The notes under the pieces: model-generated
Told to the model about the DNA's origin: nothing
The model's input: the letters and a program-made list of their open reading frames with translations, nothing else
The model's database searches: none
Made by a program: the position numbers and the translations under genes
Origin: Medicago truncatula
Taxonomy: Eukaryota > Streptophyta > Magnoliopsida > Fabales > Fabaceae
Length of the DNA: 64,000 nt
NCBI RefSeq assembly: GCF_003473485.1
Contig: NC_053043.1
Location: forward strand, 31,782,576 to 31,846,575
Reading direction: 5' to 3'
In this document: positions 35,172 to 45,845 of the stretch, in pieces
Layout: each line of letters starts with the position of its first letter
Numbering within the stretch: position 1 is the stretch's first letter

Positions 35172-35550
35172 GCAGAAACTACATTTAATGCAGTGCAGTA
35201 CTGAACAGGTATTTGGAAAGTAAAAAATGACCTGTAATCACGCCACATTCATGACTTAACCGAATTACGTCAGTTTAACAACATTATCAGATAATACGAC
35301 ATAATAGATCCAAACGGTCAAAATTACACAAATTCGTCGGTAATGACCCGTAATCACTTAAACACACTTAATGACACGTAAACGATCCAAATTACACCAA
35401 TTTGTCCATAAATTTATAAAAATACATAATCTCACATAAAGGTCAAAATTACCCAAATTCATTGTTAAATTACATAAACACAAATTCATTAAAATTCAAC
35501 AATACAGACACAAATTCAGAAAATATTACACTGTTACACTTAAACAAATA

Positions 35551-35874
35551 CTACACTTCAACGGATCGGACAAAAAGATACAAAGTGTAATTCTCAACCA
35601 TGAACCTAAACATGTAATCAACGTCACTATCATCTTCGACAAGTTCTAGAAAATACAAGGTCTTCCAAAAGTCCTCTTCCTTATCCTCTCCCAAGTCCAC
35701 GCCTGACACATTTACTATCACATCACGTGTTCTATGATTTGAACCAATATGGATAAAGAAGTCGTCAAATAATGCCTTCAACTTGTCGGTGGGGTTCACA
35801 GTCAACCAAGCCCTCCTTTTCACATCTACATAACGAACTTCAAGTTTAACTTGATCTTGTGCATCTTCATACAT
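35551..35874 (-). CDS. Unrecognised ORF inside the MULE (107 aa)
   Basis: The ORF starts MYEDAQDQVKLEVRYVDVKR and is rich in Asp and Val, with no TM segment. It lies about 280 bp downstream of the OTU ORF on the same strand. The composition and open frame look like real coding sequence, perhaps a small ubiquitin-like or beta-rich domain (LTVNPTDKLKALFDDFFIHI), but this is only an impression. It may be a captured host exon or a second MULE gene. Function unknown. Confidence 0.4.
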   Translation of the reverse strand: MYEDAQDQVKLEVRYVDVKRRAWLTVNPTDKLKALFDDFFIHIGSNHRTRDVIVNVSGVDLGEDKEEDFWKTLYFLELVEDDSDVDYMFRFMVENYTLYLFVRSVEV

Positions 35875-36157
35875 GTTTCACATCACAAAAATATAATGAA
35901 AAACAAATATGATATAAATGAGATAAAATAAATAGTTCAATAATTAGTGACAAAGTAATGCGAGCAATAATTGGTGTGACATAACCGGCCACCAAAAAAA
36001 TAATTCATTTATATATTTATATAATATATAATATAGTTACATATTGATCATAAATATCCAAATTACACAATCGGCCACCAAAAAATATGTCGGGGTGTAA
36101 TACCACAAAAAAATAGGACGAACACCGACCGACCCAAAAGTGTCATAACGTATCTAC

Positions 36158-37412
36158 CTAGACTAGTGATAGTGCATAATCTTCGTCTTCATCCATGACT
36201 TCGAAATCTTGCTTCGATTTTTTCGGAGTTGGAGTGTCATAAGTAATAGGATTGTGCTCATTTGTTGGTTTCCTTGGCAGCTTCAGCTCCTTAGACATGA
36301 GATCATCGAAGACGGCTTGTCTATCCATAAACTCAAAATGCCATTTCTCCACCTCATCAATCTTGTGAGTCATCCACTTCTTACAAGGAGGTGGTAGCAC
36401 ACAATCTTCTTTCAACTTCGCATGAAGAAAGTGGTCCGGAATTAAGAAAAGGCAAATTATGTTGGAATGTGACTTAAGTGGTGGAGCACTCCGGATTGGA
36501 AAATATGTCTCACATGAACAACCCATTTTGGGCAAAGTCAATAGAACAACGGCTCTATTGTAGCAAGTAGCAATAATGTGACCCATATCCTGAGTGGTCA
36601 ACCACTTCTCTACCGGCACAATACCACCTTTACTTGTTGGAGGGTGTAAACCATCCAAGATAAGTTTATAACGCCTCTCGGTACCATATATCGGCAAGTA
36701 GTCAGTCTTGTGATTTTTCAACTCATTAATAAGTGCACGACGAACCAAAACATGATCTTCCTCATTCAATCCCATGTGCCTAGCTATGATCCGGAAACCA
36801 CAATTACCATCCCCTTTAACATTCACAATGTCTTCAATGTAAGGTCTCATGAGATTTGGAATTTGTGAAATGTATGGTATTTGCAAATAAGGTTTTGGTT
36901 TTGAAGTAGGAGTCGAAGCTTGTGAGCGGGAGCAAGTGCCAACCTTTACTCTTTGGAACATTACTCTTTCCATGTGAGCATTGACTATCGGGATTTTGAG
37001 AATCAATAGTCTCCCACCTAGAGGGGATTTGACCTGTGGACCTCGTTTTCGGTGTAGACTTCACCCTTTTAGGTGCTCCCTTGATGGCCACTTTTCTCGG
37101 AGGTGGCTTCAACATTGTGTCCTCCGAAAATCCTAGGCCACGCAACTTTTCTTTGATGAAGACTTTCATCTTGTAAGGGTCCTTCTTGAGACGTTCTTGA
37201 ATGGCGTTCCATTCCTCCATAACGGAAAAATTGACATCAACCTCTTCTCCAATTACACATAACCTTCGCCAATGAGGGTGTATTTCATCCAAAAGAATAG
37301 GAAATTTTTTCTTTCTCTTCTCGGCAAGAATACAAGCACAAGGCAACCCGAACGTTGTCATTTGCACACAACCATAATCTTCTTTAGCAAAGTCGAATCT
37401 CCTAGAATGCAT
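36158..37412 (-). pseudogene. MULE-derived SWIM finger plus OTU cysteine protease, frameshifted
   Basis: The first frame (37412-about 36950) carries a SWIM-type zinc finger as in MULE transposase C-termini (YGCVQMTTFGLPCACIL), then a basic linker (RKVAIKGAPKRVK). The second frame (about 36950-36158) carries an OTU-like protease: YIEDIVNVKGDGNCGFR, with the catalytic-type Asp and Cys in GDGNCGFR, then MGHIIATCYNRAVVLL and FLIPDHFLHAKL, which should hold the catalytic His. One single-base indel near 36940 separates the frames. The transposase core (DDE) expected upstream of SWIM is absent. Such fusions are known in plant MULEs. OTU enzymes cleave ubiquitin, but the role in MULEs is not established. 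Alternatively this is a decayed FAR1-like host gene; the TIR-like flanks favour a transposon. Confidence 0.75.
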
Positions 37413-37721
37413 TTCTTTGTGTGATTACTCATCGTATATAAGGGAATTCAATGTGAGAATTTGTATAGTAAATTTTGTAGAATACATGTGTTGTGTTCTC
37501 TTCATTCTTTTGACTTTTCATAGGGCGCTGCAAATCACTACGCTAAGTATAAGACACTTCAATGCCAATATTTTCCGCAAACTTTCAACTGTTTAATTTA
37601 AATCCAACATCATGATGATAGCACAAATATTTAGGGAGAATGTAATGTAATGCAGATGAAATTAAAACTAAATAAAATTGTGTATTTTTTTAATTGATTT
37701 TGTGTAATTTTGCCACTTTAT

Positions 37722-38010
37722 TCGAATTTATTTATTCAATATGCAAATTTTATTCGAATTCACGCTGGGTTTAATTAGTCTTTATTCGAATTTATTTATT
37801 TAATACGCAATTTTTATTCGACTTGACTTTATTCGAATATACTTATTCAATACACAACTTTTATTCGACTTGACTTTATTCAATTTATTTATTTAATACG
37901 CAATTTTTATTCGACTTGACTTTATTCGAATTTATTTATTTAATACGCAACTTTTTATTCGAATTCACTTTAGCGAAATTTATTTATTCAATACGCAATA
38001 ATAAAATAAA
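37722..38010. repeat. Tandem repeat, about 47-bp unit
   Basis: About five imperfect copies of a CTTTATTCGAATTTATTTAT + TTAATACGCAATTTTTATTC + GACTTGA unit lie upstream of the OTU ORF, in what may be the MULE promoter region. Confidence 0.8.
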
Positions 38011-38526
38011 TGCAAATATAAACAAAAATAATGAAACAAAATAATACATATAAAATCTCATTTTATTAATATAATTTATACATTTACAACAGGGAAGGGG
38101 AATTGGGGTAAAACTAAATATGGGGTAAAAAGAAAACCACAAGAAAACCAACCTTCTTGGGGGTAAAACTAAATCTGCTTCTTCTTACCCCAAGAAGGCT
38201 GGTCACCATTCATCTTGGTAAGGTATGTTTCTTGTCTTAAGTTCAAAGCAACCTCTTGAAATTTTCAAAGATGTTTCTTTCTATGAAAGACCAAGGATGG
38301 AAAAATATTGTTGTTGTAGAAGGAAGATGATGAGAGAGTGAGGATGAGAGAATGTGAGAAATGGTGAAGGTTGGAAGACTATTTATATGGGGATAGTAAA
38401 ACATAGGTTTTAACTACACTTAATGCAGTCAAAAACGTGTAAAACCATGTAAAAATGTGTGAAATCCATTAAAAAAAATCTTGACCATCGTCCAAAAAAA
38501 CATGTTCTTTGTTCATAACCACCGGC

Positions 38527-38661
38527 CAACCTGCGTGAGTTAACTCACGCCATCGGCCAAAGGTGCGCGAGTTAAGTCACGCTACTGTCCAAAGGTGCGT
38601 GAGTTAACTCAAGTTGCATGCATGGGGTACGTGAGGTGCATGAGTTAACTCATGTAGGGGT
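38527..38661. repeat. Right subterminal palindromes (GTGAGTTAACTCAC)
   Basis: GCGTGAGTTAACTCACGC at about 38534, followed by variants GCGCGAGTTAAGTCACGC, GCGTGAGTTAACTCAAG and GCATGAGTTAACTCATG. These are the counterpart of 35031-35171. Confidence 0.85.
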
Positions 38662-38717
38662 ATTATAGTATTTTCAGTTCGGAATGAGCATTTTTTGTTG
38701 GGTAAAGAGCAGGATTC

Positions 38718-40286
38718 ATAAGTGTATTGTCAAGAAAATAATCCAAAGAATTGATATGTGATTGTTTTATGGGTTTTACTTTTCCCACCCTACCCATTTC
38801 TCGCGCGTCCTATAATTTTTACAAAAAGTCCATGTGATTTTCGGATTTTAAAATTCGAATTAAGTTTTTCTTCTCTTATGGGGTGGAAAAAAAAAATAGT
38901 TTTTCACTAATTCAGATTTTACAATCCAAAAACCTCAAAAAATAAGGTGTGTTCCTTGCTTTTTTTGGATTATAGATCCAAACACCCTTTTTCAGGGAAA
39001 AAATAGTTCGGGTTATATAATTCGAACTGTATCAGCATACATTATGAATCTGTTTGTGACATGGATAACTAGTTTAATGACCATATTAATCTTGCTAACT
39101 CTCATCCTTTTGTTTTAGGTAATTGTTAGTTGTTCTTAGTCAAAAATCTAGTTTTCGAGCTACTTGATCAGATTCGTCCGAAACTTCCCCATAAAATCAG
39201 AAGAAAAAAAAATCATGGATCAAGACTCCCATAGAAGGAACTTCTTACGAGATTTCGCCCCTCAAAATCCAAAATCTCACGTTTAGATCCAAAACTGTTG
39301 AAATGAGGGAGATTCTGATCGCTGTTTATATATAATAATATTTCAAATATAAGATTTCAGCGGCAGTTCAGCTAGGTTTCAACGGCAGTTAACTGACGTC
39401 GGTTAAATTTCAACGGTTGTTAACTACTGTTGCAATCAATTATGCAGACAATAAGTTTTGTTTTAGAACCAAGCTAAAATTTGAAATATTTATTACCTGT
39501 AATTCAAAACAACAATTTCAGAGGTAGTACAACCTATACACCGATTGTTTTACAAACAACCTTCTTGCTGATCTAGCACATTTTAGTCCTTGTAAAAAAA
39601 TTGTTTTACAAACACCCTTCTTGTTGATCTGGCACATTGTAAGGGTCGACGACGACCAAACCCTTTATTAGGTTATTATTCATTTTGATTTTCTTAGTTG
39701 AAAAAATTCACAAGAAGATTGAAGATAAACAAAACTCAATTTATGGGTGCACTCGACACTAACAAAGAAGAATATTGAATCGAAATGATTCGAGGAATCA
39801 TGAAATTAAAAAAAAACCCAATTTAAGTGTTCATTTTTTAAAATAGAATATTATAATTAAAATAAACAAACCTAAGTTTCTAATTTATTATTTTATTTTT
39901 GAAATGCCATGTGTATTAGTTCTGCATATTCGTCTTGTGCAACATCGGCCAAAATGAGCCAAATCAGCAAGAAACTAATCACAAGAATTTTTCTTAAACA
40001 AAATTGTTACAAGGACAAATTTTACATATTTCAAATTTGTCTTACACGAACCAAATACAAATTTTAGCTTTTTTTTTTCTTCCTGAAATGAAGCTATAAT
40101 ATTGCTCAATTGTAACCTTAGGTTATTATGCCTACCTTCCCAACATTTACATAAGTCACCTATGTAGTATCCCAACGGATGGTCAATTTCCAATGAGAAG
40201 ACTTAACCCTAACATGAAAAAAATTTCACATCAAAGTCAATTCAATGCAGTTCCAAATTACAAAGTTTTAAAAATTGGTAATCATA
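38718..40286. other. Intergenic, repeat debris, no gene seen
   Basis: Contains a direct duplication of about 60 bp (TTGTTTTACAAACA...CTTCTTG, about 39548 and 39600) and a short block of CAACGGCAGTTAACT-like repeats near 39360-39440 that resembles a transposon end. The 72-codon ORF at 39975 has no family features. Confidence 0.5.
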
Positions 40287-40432
40287 CACCCTCCGGTCAC
40301 TATTATAAGCAAAAAATCATATTGTAGGTTCATTCATTAAATGTTGTATGTAACCTAAATATAGACCACATACAATATTTAATGAATGAACCTAAAAAAT
40401 GAATTTTTGCTTATAATAGTGACCGGAGGGTG
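40287..40432. mobile_element. Stowaway-like MITE, CACCCTCCGGTCAC family (146 bp)
   Basis: The termini CACCCTCCGGTCACTATTAT and ATAATAGTGACCGGAGGGTG are perfect inverted repeats flanked by TA. A second copy lies at 44885-45031. The TA target and CTCC-rich tips fit Tc1/mariner MITEs. Confidence 0.85.
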
Positions 40433-43080
40433 TACATATTAGTAGTTGTGTTCCCGAAATGCATCACTTGATTGATCCATGTTACAACAAATCATTGCCT
40501 TCAAGGAGTCAACCTAGTCTCTTTCACATAATTGAAAAACATGTTGCAACCTTTGCTCAAACTTTTGCAATCGGTGTTGATGCTCAAACTTTCTACAACT
40601 AGATAACTTACTCTTGCATGTCCTTCAAGAGACACTGCTTGCATTTTTCATCAACATTTTTGTCTATGTGAAACCGACAAAGCAAATTAAAAGAATGGTT
40701 TTTTCAACATGTGCAAATTTGTCCAGGTTAAGAAGTTTAAAATAGTAACTTTGACTTAAAATTTATATTTTTTATATTAAATATGTAACTTTTAATCAAT
40801 AATTGTTGGTTTTAATAAAAAATTACTACTTTTAGTTACCTTAACATGTGCAATATTGCACATGTTAGACAAACCCTTAAAAGAATATGGGAATACAAAA
40901 AATTAACTACTATAAATATAATTTGATTTATTAGAAAAACTAAAATATAATATTTCTAGTAGCATTTAATGAAAATATCAACATTATCAGATTTAGGAAA
41001 GATATTTCACCTGTATGTAATTACTTATGGCACATTATTTTGTTGAGATTAAGTAAAAATTTAAAATATTCCAAGTATTTATACATTTTGTCATACAAAA
41101 AATGTATCTAGACAAAATCTGAAACTTTTAATTTATTTTTTTGTTCAAAGAAATTGCCTGAAACTATTCCTTTAAAAAGGAAAAAAATATGATGCGGCAA
41201 TTAAGCCTCATAAATTTGCTAGTAAAATCCTACAGCTTGTTTTTATACAGGATTTGTCAGCTTTTTTTTAAAAAAATAAAATTGAGTTAAAACTCCTAAG
41301 CAATAGTACTCCATGATACAACCATGATTACACCAACCGATTGCCTTTGAAAAAAATATATTGCACCAATTACCACAAAAAACTAAGATTACATCTATTT
41401 TTTGAAGAAACTAAGATTACATTCATCAAATTCAAAATTCCTAAGTATATGACTGTTTTTCTCAATATTGATATATACCTCGTAACCAAGCACAAGGTGT
41501 GCTTGAAAATAACTTAATAAATAAATAGTATCTCACATTCATGCTATCCTAATGTTGAAATTGGTCTTAGGTGTAGTATTGGATTTATTGAGAAAGGTAT
41601 GTGTACGTCTCTTTTTGACTTCTCCCAGCCTGCGAAATTAAAAAACATGAAATAAGTTAGAACAATTGTTGGATAGCATGATAGACGAAAAGTGTAGAAA
41701 CATGGTTTGGTGTTATTGACATCAACAGTAGACATAGTGGAAAAGTCAAGAGAGAATGAGGTAAATGATAAACTTCATCATCAAATATTACAGAATGATC
41801 ATAAAAGGAATGAGATTAGTGTTGGTTATTATATAGGTGAAAGGGAAATTAGGATGATCTTTTTTTTTTTTTTTGTTACAGGGCTAAACGGAATGATCTA
41901 AAATGTAACATCTCTTTAAGCTTTATGTGGAAGAATGTAAACATACACATCCAATGATGATGGTGTAAATAATATAGCAATAATTCATCATGCATTTTTT
42001 TTAAAAAAAAAAAAAAAAAGGAGTGGAAGAAGTTATTATAAGAATGAAGGATTTGGATGGTTTTGTTTGTGCCGTGACAGTTTGTTGTAATTATTAAAAT
42101 AATTAGACTTTTCACCCGTGCTACCGCACAGGTTATATACATTGTAGATGTAGTAGACAAAAACAAATTTCAATGCATATCAAAGAGAATGAAATATGTG
42201 GTCTCAAATATATACAGATGTTGGAATTCGAACCTCAGACACCACACTTATTCACCTTAAAAATATTAATTTTTATCAATCGTGTGTTACTTCATTCTTT
42301 TGTTAAAATTATATGTCAATGTTATATTATTGGTATGTTACTTCATTTTTTTATTTTTTTTTGACAAAATGTTACTTCATTCTTTTGTAAAAATTATATG
42401 TTAATGTTATATTATGTACCTAAAAATAACTCATTCTTAACCTCAACATGTAAAATGTTTTATTTAAATAATTTTCATTTTATCGAATATTTGGTCTTTA
42501 CCGTAAATGATACCCTTTAAATGTTTGTTGAAATGTTTCTTCCACCTGTTATATAGATTGCAAAATTCTGGTGCATTTTGTGGTAGATATTTAACAAAGA
42601 GAGTTCAGTTCTAATTTGGATGAAAAGTGTAATATTAACAAAAAAAAATGTTGCTATAATCTTTCAAAACCCTTTTATTCCAATAGGGCGATTTGTTTTG
42701 AAGAAATAGGGGAAATAAAGCGATGCCGATTTGCTTTGTTCATGAAAATAGGAGATTGGGTGTGAGCATTAAGGTTAAAACAGTAAAATTATGCAATAAG
42801 GTTTAGGTTAAAATTAGGGCTTACGGGTTAACTTTAATATATAAGAAGATAATATTTTTATTTTTTTTAGGATAAAATAATAATAATGTTAAGTTACAAT
42901 TCCCTTCCTATTCTTAGTGGCAATTGATTAGTATAACTCTTTTTTATCAAAATTATATATTATGGGTTGAATGAACGACGCATAAGCAAAGTAGAGAAAT
43001 GATTAAGAATAAAGTTAAGAAGGGGTTATTGATTTATTTGTGAGGTGACATGTAAGTAAAGTGTAGTTTAGAATATATGT
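40433..43080. other. Intergenic, no gene seen
   Basis: AT-rich. A hairpin-forming CCCGTGCTACCGCACAGG lies near 42115, just before a partial reversed SINE-like fragment (42215-42262). GTTACTTCATTCTTTTGTTA is repeated near 42288 and 42371. No coding blocks. Confidence 0.5.
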
Positions 43081-43658
43081 GTGTGCGCGCGCGTGTATAT
43101 ATATAAGAGATAGATACAAATCAATATATATTTATTGAAATTTCATTCATTAATATACTTAATTCTTTTTTTGGTTACAATTAATATATACTTAATTCAA
43201 TAATGTTTTTCTCAACAAGATTATTTTATTTTAATAAAATCTTCAATTATATTTGGGAAATTAATTACACCTACTTCTCATTTATATTAAAACAGCTTTT
43301 TGTACAATTGAGAAGAGATATGTGCAACTAATTGGTATAACCCATTTCATAATCAATCATTGTTTCTGTTTTAAAAAAAAAAAAAAAAAAAACAGTTGTG
43401 TTATTTAAACTATGTGTTATTATTACATTTTTTTTTATGCTTAAAAGTTTATATGAGTTAGATTTCAGATCTCACTAGAATCAATGTAGATCTCAAACCT
43501 CATTGACATTTAGAGTTGAATCTACAACTTTATAGATAAATGAACTTCTTATCAATTAAATCAATTGTCCATTACATATATTTTTTAGTTTGAAAAAGTT
43601 TGTCACTATGTTTATTTAACTTTATATCTAATTTATTTATTTTTATCTCTGAAACTTG
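43081..43658 (+). repeat. Direct repeat, left copy (about 575 bp)
   Basis: Aligned by eye with 45841-46415 along its whole length. Both begin with a GCGCGCGTG run and TATATATAAGAGATAGA, and both end TTTTATCTCNGAAACTT. Divergence is roughly 10% with small indels. The two copies bracket the CYP94 inverted repeat. Confidence 0.85.
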
Positions 43659-43660
43659 TT

Positions 43661-43867
43661 CCTAAAATATCAAAAAGGAAAACAATCTTTCAGCATTCTT
43701 GGAGATCTCCTAGGCAAGGGGATCTTCGTTGCATATGGCCAACAATGGAAGTTTCAGCGGAAGATGTCATCCCTCGAGATCGGAAGTCTAGCCATCCGCT
43801 TGCATGCCATGGACCTCGTTTCTGAAGAGATTAGATCAAGGCTGATGCCTTTATTGGGTATCAATCA
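43661..43867 (+). pseudogene. CYP94 fragment, sense arm of the hairpin
   Basis: Translates as YQKGKQSFSILGDLLGKGIF, then GQQWKFQRKMSSLEIGSLAI and EEIRSRLMPLLG. This is the CYP94 region after the first N-terminal beta segment (block with DGxxWxFQRKMxSxE). It is one of two near-identical arms of an inverted repeat and cannot encode a P450. Confidence 0.85.
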
Positions 43868-44093
43868 CTTGTTTGTTTTGATCCACTGATTAATACCCAA
43901 TAAAGGCATCAGCCTTGATCTAATCTCTTCAGAAACGAGGTCCATGGCATGCAAGCAGATGGCTAGACTTCCGACCTCGAGGGATGACATCTTCCGCTGA
44001 AACTTCCATTGTTGGCCATCTGCAACGAAGATCCCCTTGCCTAGGAGATCTCCAAGAATGCTGAAAGATTGTTTTCCTTTTTGATAATTTAGG
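43661..44093. repeat. Long perfect-length inverted repeat of CYP94 coding sequence (207-nt arms, 19-nt loop)
   Basis: Arm 1 is 43661-43867, the loop is 43868-43886 (CTTGTTTGTTTTGATCCAC), and arm 2 is 43887-44093. The arms differ at five positions and have no gaps (about 97.6% identity). Transcription from either side would give a near-perfect 207-bp hairpin made of CYP94 exon sequence, the structure expected of a hairpin-siRNA or young MIRNA locus. No promoter has been identified. That it is expressed or processed is inference. Confidence 0.9.
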
Positions 44094-44290
44094 AAATTGT
44101 TTTTTAGGATGTGCTCGACATTGCTGGGATTTGAGGTGATTACGTTTCCTAAGACATGCAGGTGTACAGTTCCAGTTGATGATCTTTGCAACTGGTCAGT
44201 GACAAAGTCGACTAGATTTGTAAATGTTTTCCTCCATGACTTTGAAACGTAAGGGAGGCAAACGGCACACTTACAAGTTGGTTTGTTCAA
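43887..44290 (-). pseudogene. CYP94 N-terminal fragment, antisense arm and extension
   Basis: The minus strand reads FTNLVDFVTDQLQRSSTGTV, HLHVLGNVITSNPSNVEHIL, then the same segment as the sense arm. It therefore covers CYP94 from the proline-rich/first beta-sheet region to about residue 150 of the family, and extends about 200 nt beyond the hairpin arm. It lacks the N-terminal ER anchor; its upstream text (MNKPTCKCAVCLPYVSKSWR) matches the family only from about SWR. Confidence 0.85.
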
Positions 44291-44311
44291 CTATCCAAGT
44301 GATTGATATCC

Positions 44312-44519
44312 ATCACTCCCGACCTCCGTTCTTGCTGATGCCTTTGATCTTTGTTCAAAGGTAACAACAGAACGAGCCCTAGTTGTCTCCCCATTATATT
44401 GGAGACTTAAGAGGCTCTTAAATATTGGGTCGGAGAGAAAACTTAAGGAAGCTTTGAGTGTTGTAAATTTATCTGCTAAGGCTATGATAAAAGAGAGACA
44501 CAGACTCTTTATTATGTAG
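44312..44519 (+). pseudogene. CYP94 fragment, downstream piece in sense orientation
   Basis: Translates SLPTSVLADAFDLCSKVTTE, RALVVSPLYWRLKRLLNIGS and then ERKLKEALSVVNLSAKAMIK to a TAG at 44517. This is the CYP94 F-G region, the same region as the pseudogene at 4190-4324. The segment between it and the hairpin arm (C-helix to E-helix) is missing. It was probably part of the same gene copy before the inverted duplication. Confidence 0.85.
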
Positions 44520-44632
44520 TTTTAATATGAGCAACTCTTTATTTCTCAGGATGATACAACAGATCGCTAAATTAATAAATAAGTTATATATATGTATTCA
44601 AAAACATAAATATTATAAAAAACATAGTATAC

Positions 44633-44635
<3 letters not shown>

Positions 44636-44712
<77 letters not shown>
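44636..44712. repeat. (TA)n microsatellite
   Basis: About 38 TA units, adjoining an inverted-repeat arm (44713-44830) whose partner (45668-45787) is followed by another (TA)n. Confidence 0.95.
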
Positions 44713-44714
<2 letters not shown>

Positions 44715-44830
44715 AGGGATATATTGACTCCAAGAGTAAGTATAAAGAGCTACTCCACATCCTCACCCTCCATTTTATCTAAATTTAATGGACTAGATTT
44801 AATTCTTATTAATAATCATGGGATCTCATA
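44713..44830 (+). repeat. Inverted-repeat arm paired with 45668-45787
   Basis: GGAGGGATATATTGACTYCA, ACTCCACATCCTCACCNTC and GGACTAGATTTAATTCTTAT occur here and reverse-complemented, with minor changes, at 45668-45787. Together with the flanking (TA)n runs they form a large inverted pair around the MITE at 44885. Confidence 0.75.
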
Positions 44831-44884
44831 CCTAATCATTTTCACAATATTAATTATGATTTCCTTCTTTTGATTTAATAAATA

Positions 44885-45031
44885 CACCCTCCGGTCACTA
44901 ATATAAGCAAAAAACTATATTCTAGGTTCATTCATTTAATGATGTATGTGGTCTATAATAAAGACCATGTGCATCATTAAATGAATGAATCTAAAATGTA
45001 AACTTTTGCTTATAATAGTGACCGGAGGGTG
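44885..45031. mobile_element. Stowaway-like MITE, CACCCTCCGGTCAC family (147 bp)
   Basis: Same termini as the copy at 40287-40432, flanked by TA on both sides. The middle differs (ATGATGTATGTGGTC...). Confidence 0.85.
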
Positions 45032-45667
45032 TATTAATAAACTCATGAGGAGATTTTTTAGTTCATCTTCCTCCTTTCGACGGCTAACCTTACGTTACCA
45101 TACTGTTAACACCATTCATAAATTAAGTCTTGTCTAAAAACTTCATAGAAAAAGAACATATTTTAAAAAATTTAATTTATAGCTTTTCATCTCCACGAAA
45201 GAAATAGATAAAAAACAACATGTCTAACTCAAATTCATAGGCATGGTCAAATTTAATTCACAACTAGCATTAGAAATAAATAAGTCCACCAATCGATGGA
45301 TCAATCCTCAAAAAGAATAAAATCCACAATAACAATCATTTCTAGAATGTGTGCGTGGATAATAAAAAGAAATACATCTATGGAAGCCCATAAGCTCATT
45401 GACTCATTCTAAAAATCACATTAATAATGGGTATTAGGGAAAATATATGTAGTTTTGACTTTGGATTGTGAACCGTGAAATAGTTGTCGAGAAGCTTCTT
45501 TTGATATTGTTTATGAAAATATTGCAGAGGAGATGAATTTGTAAGGAGTAATTAAGAATTAGATTTTCTTTACAAATTTACTAATAGTTTAATTGTGTTT
45601 ATAAAAGGTAAATATTGATTGAGTCAAAAGAAAAAACGGTAATTAATTATGTGAGATTAGTTAAGGT
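45032..45667. other. Spacer inside the rearranged cassette, no gene seen
   Basis: AT-rich unique-looking sequence between the MITE and the second inverted-repeat arm. No coding potential. Confidence 0.5.
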
Positions 45668-45784
45668 GAATGAGGTCACATGATTATTAATAAGAATTAA
45701 ATCTAATCCATTAAATTCTGATAAAATAGAAGGTGAGGATGTGGAGTAGCTTTTTATACTTACTCTTGAAGTCAATATATCCCT

Positions 45785-45787
<3 letters not shown>
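45668..45787 (-). repeat. Inverted-repeat arm paired with 44713-44830
   Basis: Reverse complement of 44713-44830 with minor changes. It runs directly into a (TA)n tract (45788-45840) and then the right direct repeat. Confidence 0.75.

Positions 45788-45840
<53 letters not shown>
45788..45840. repeat. (TA)n microsatellite
   Basis: About 26 TA units followed by GCGCGCGCGTGCGTG at the start of the right direct repeat. Confidence 0.95.

Positions 45841-45845
<5 letters not shown>

Larger units (their letters stand above)
34973..38717 (-). mobile_element. Mutator-like element (MULE) carrying an OTU-protease ORF, about 3.75 kb
   Basis: The left end GAATTCTGCTCTTTATTCAA and the inverse of the right end, GAATCCTGCTCTTTACCCAA, match at 16 of 20 positions. 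Just inside both ends are clusters of GCGTGAGTTAACTCACG palindromes. The interior encodes, on the minus strand, a MULE-type SWIM zinc finger joined to an OTU domain, plus one unknown ORF. The transposase catalytic core is missing. No convincing 9-bp target duplication is visible, so the exact limits are inferred. Confidence 0.6.

Noticed and set aside
36834-37412. Intact host FAR1-like gene
   Set aside because: The FAR1 DNA-binding and MULE core domains are missing, a frameshift separates it from the OTU part, and TIR-like ends flank the region.
42105-42140. Possible Helitron 3' hairpin (CCCGTGCTACCGCACAGG)
   Set aside because: The hairpin is followed by GTTATATAC with no CTRR end, and no 5'-TC end or Rep/helicase is seen.
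44527-44766. ORFs with long Ile-Tyr runs
   Set aside because: They are translations of the (TA)n microsatellite, not genes.
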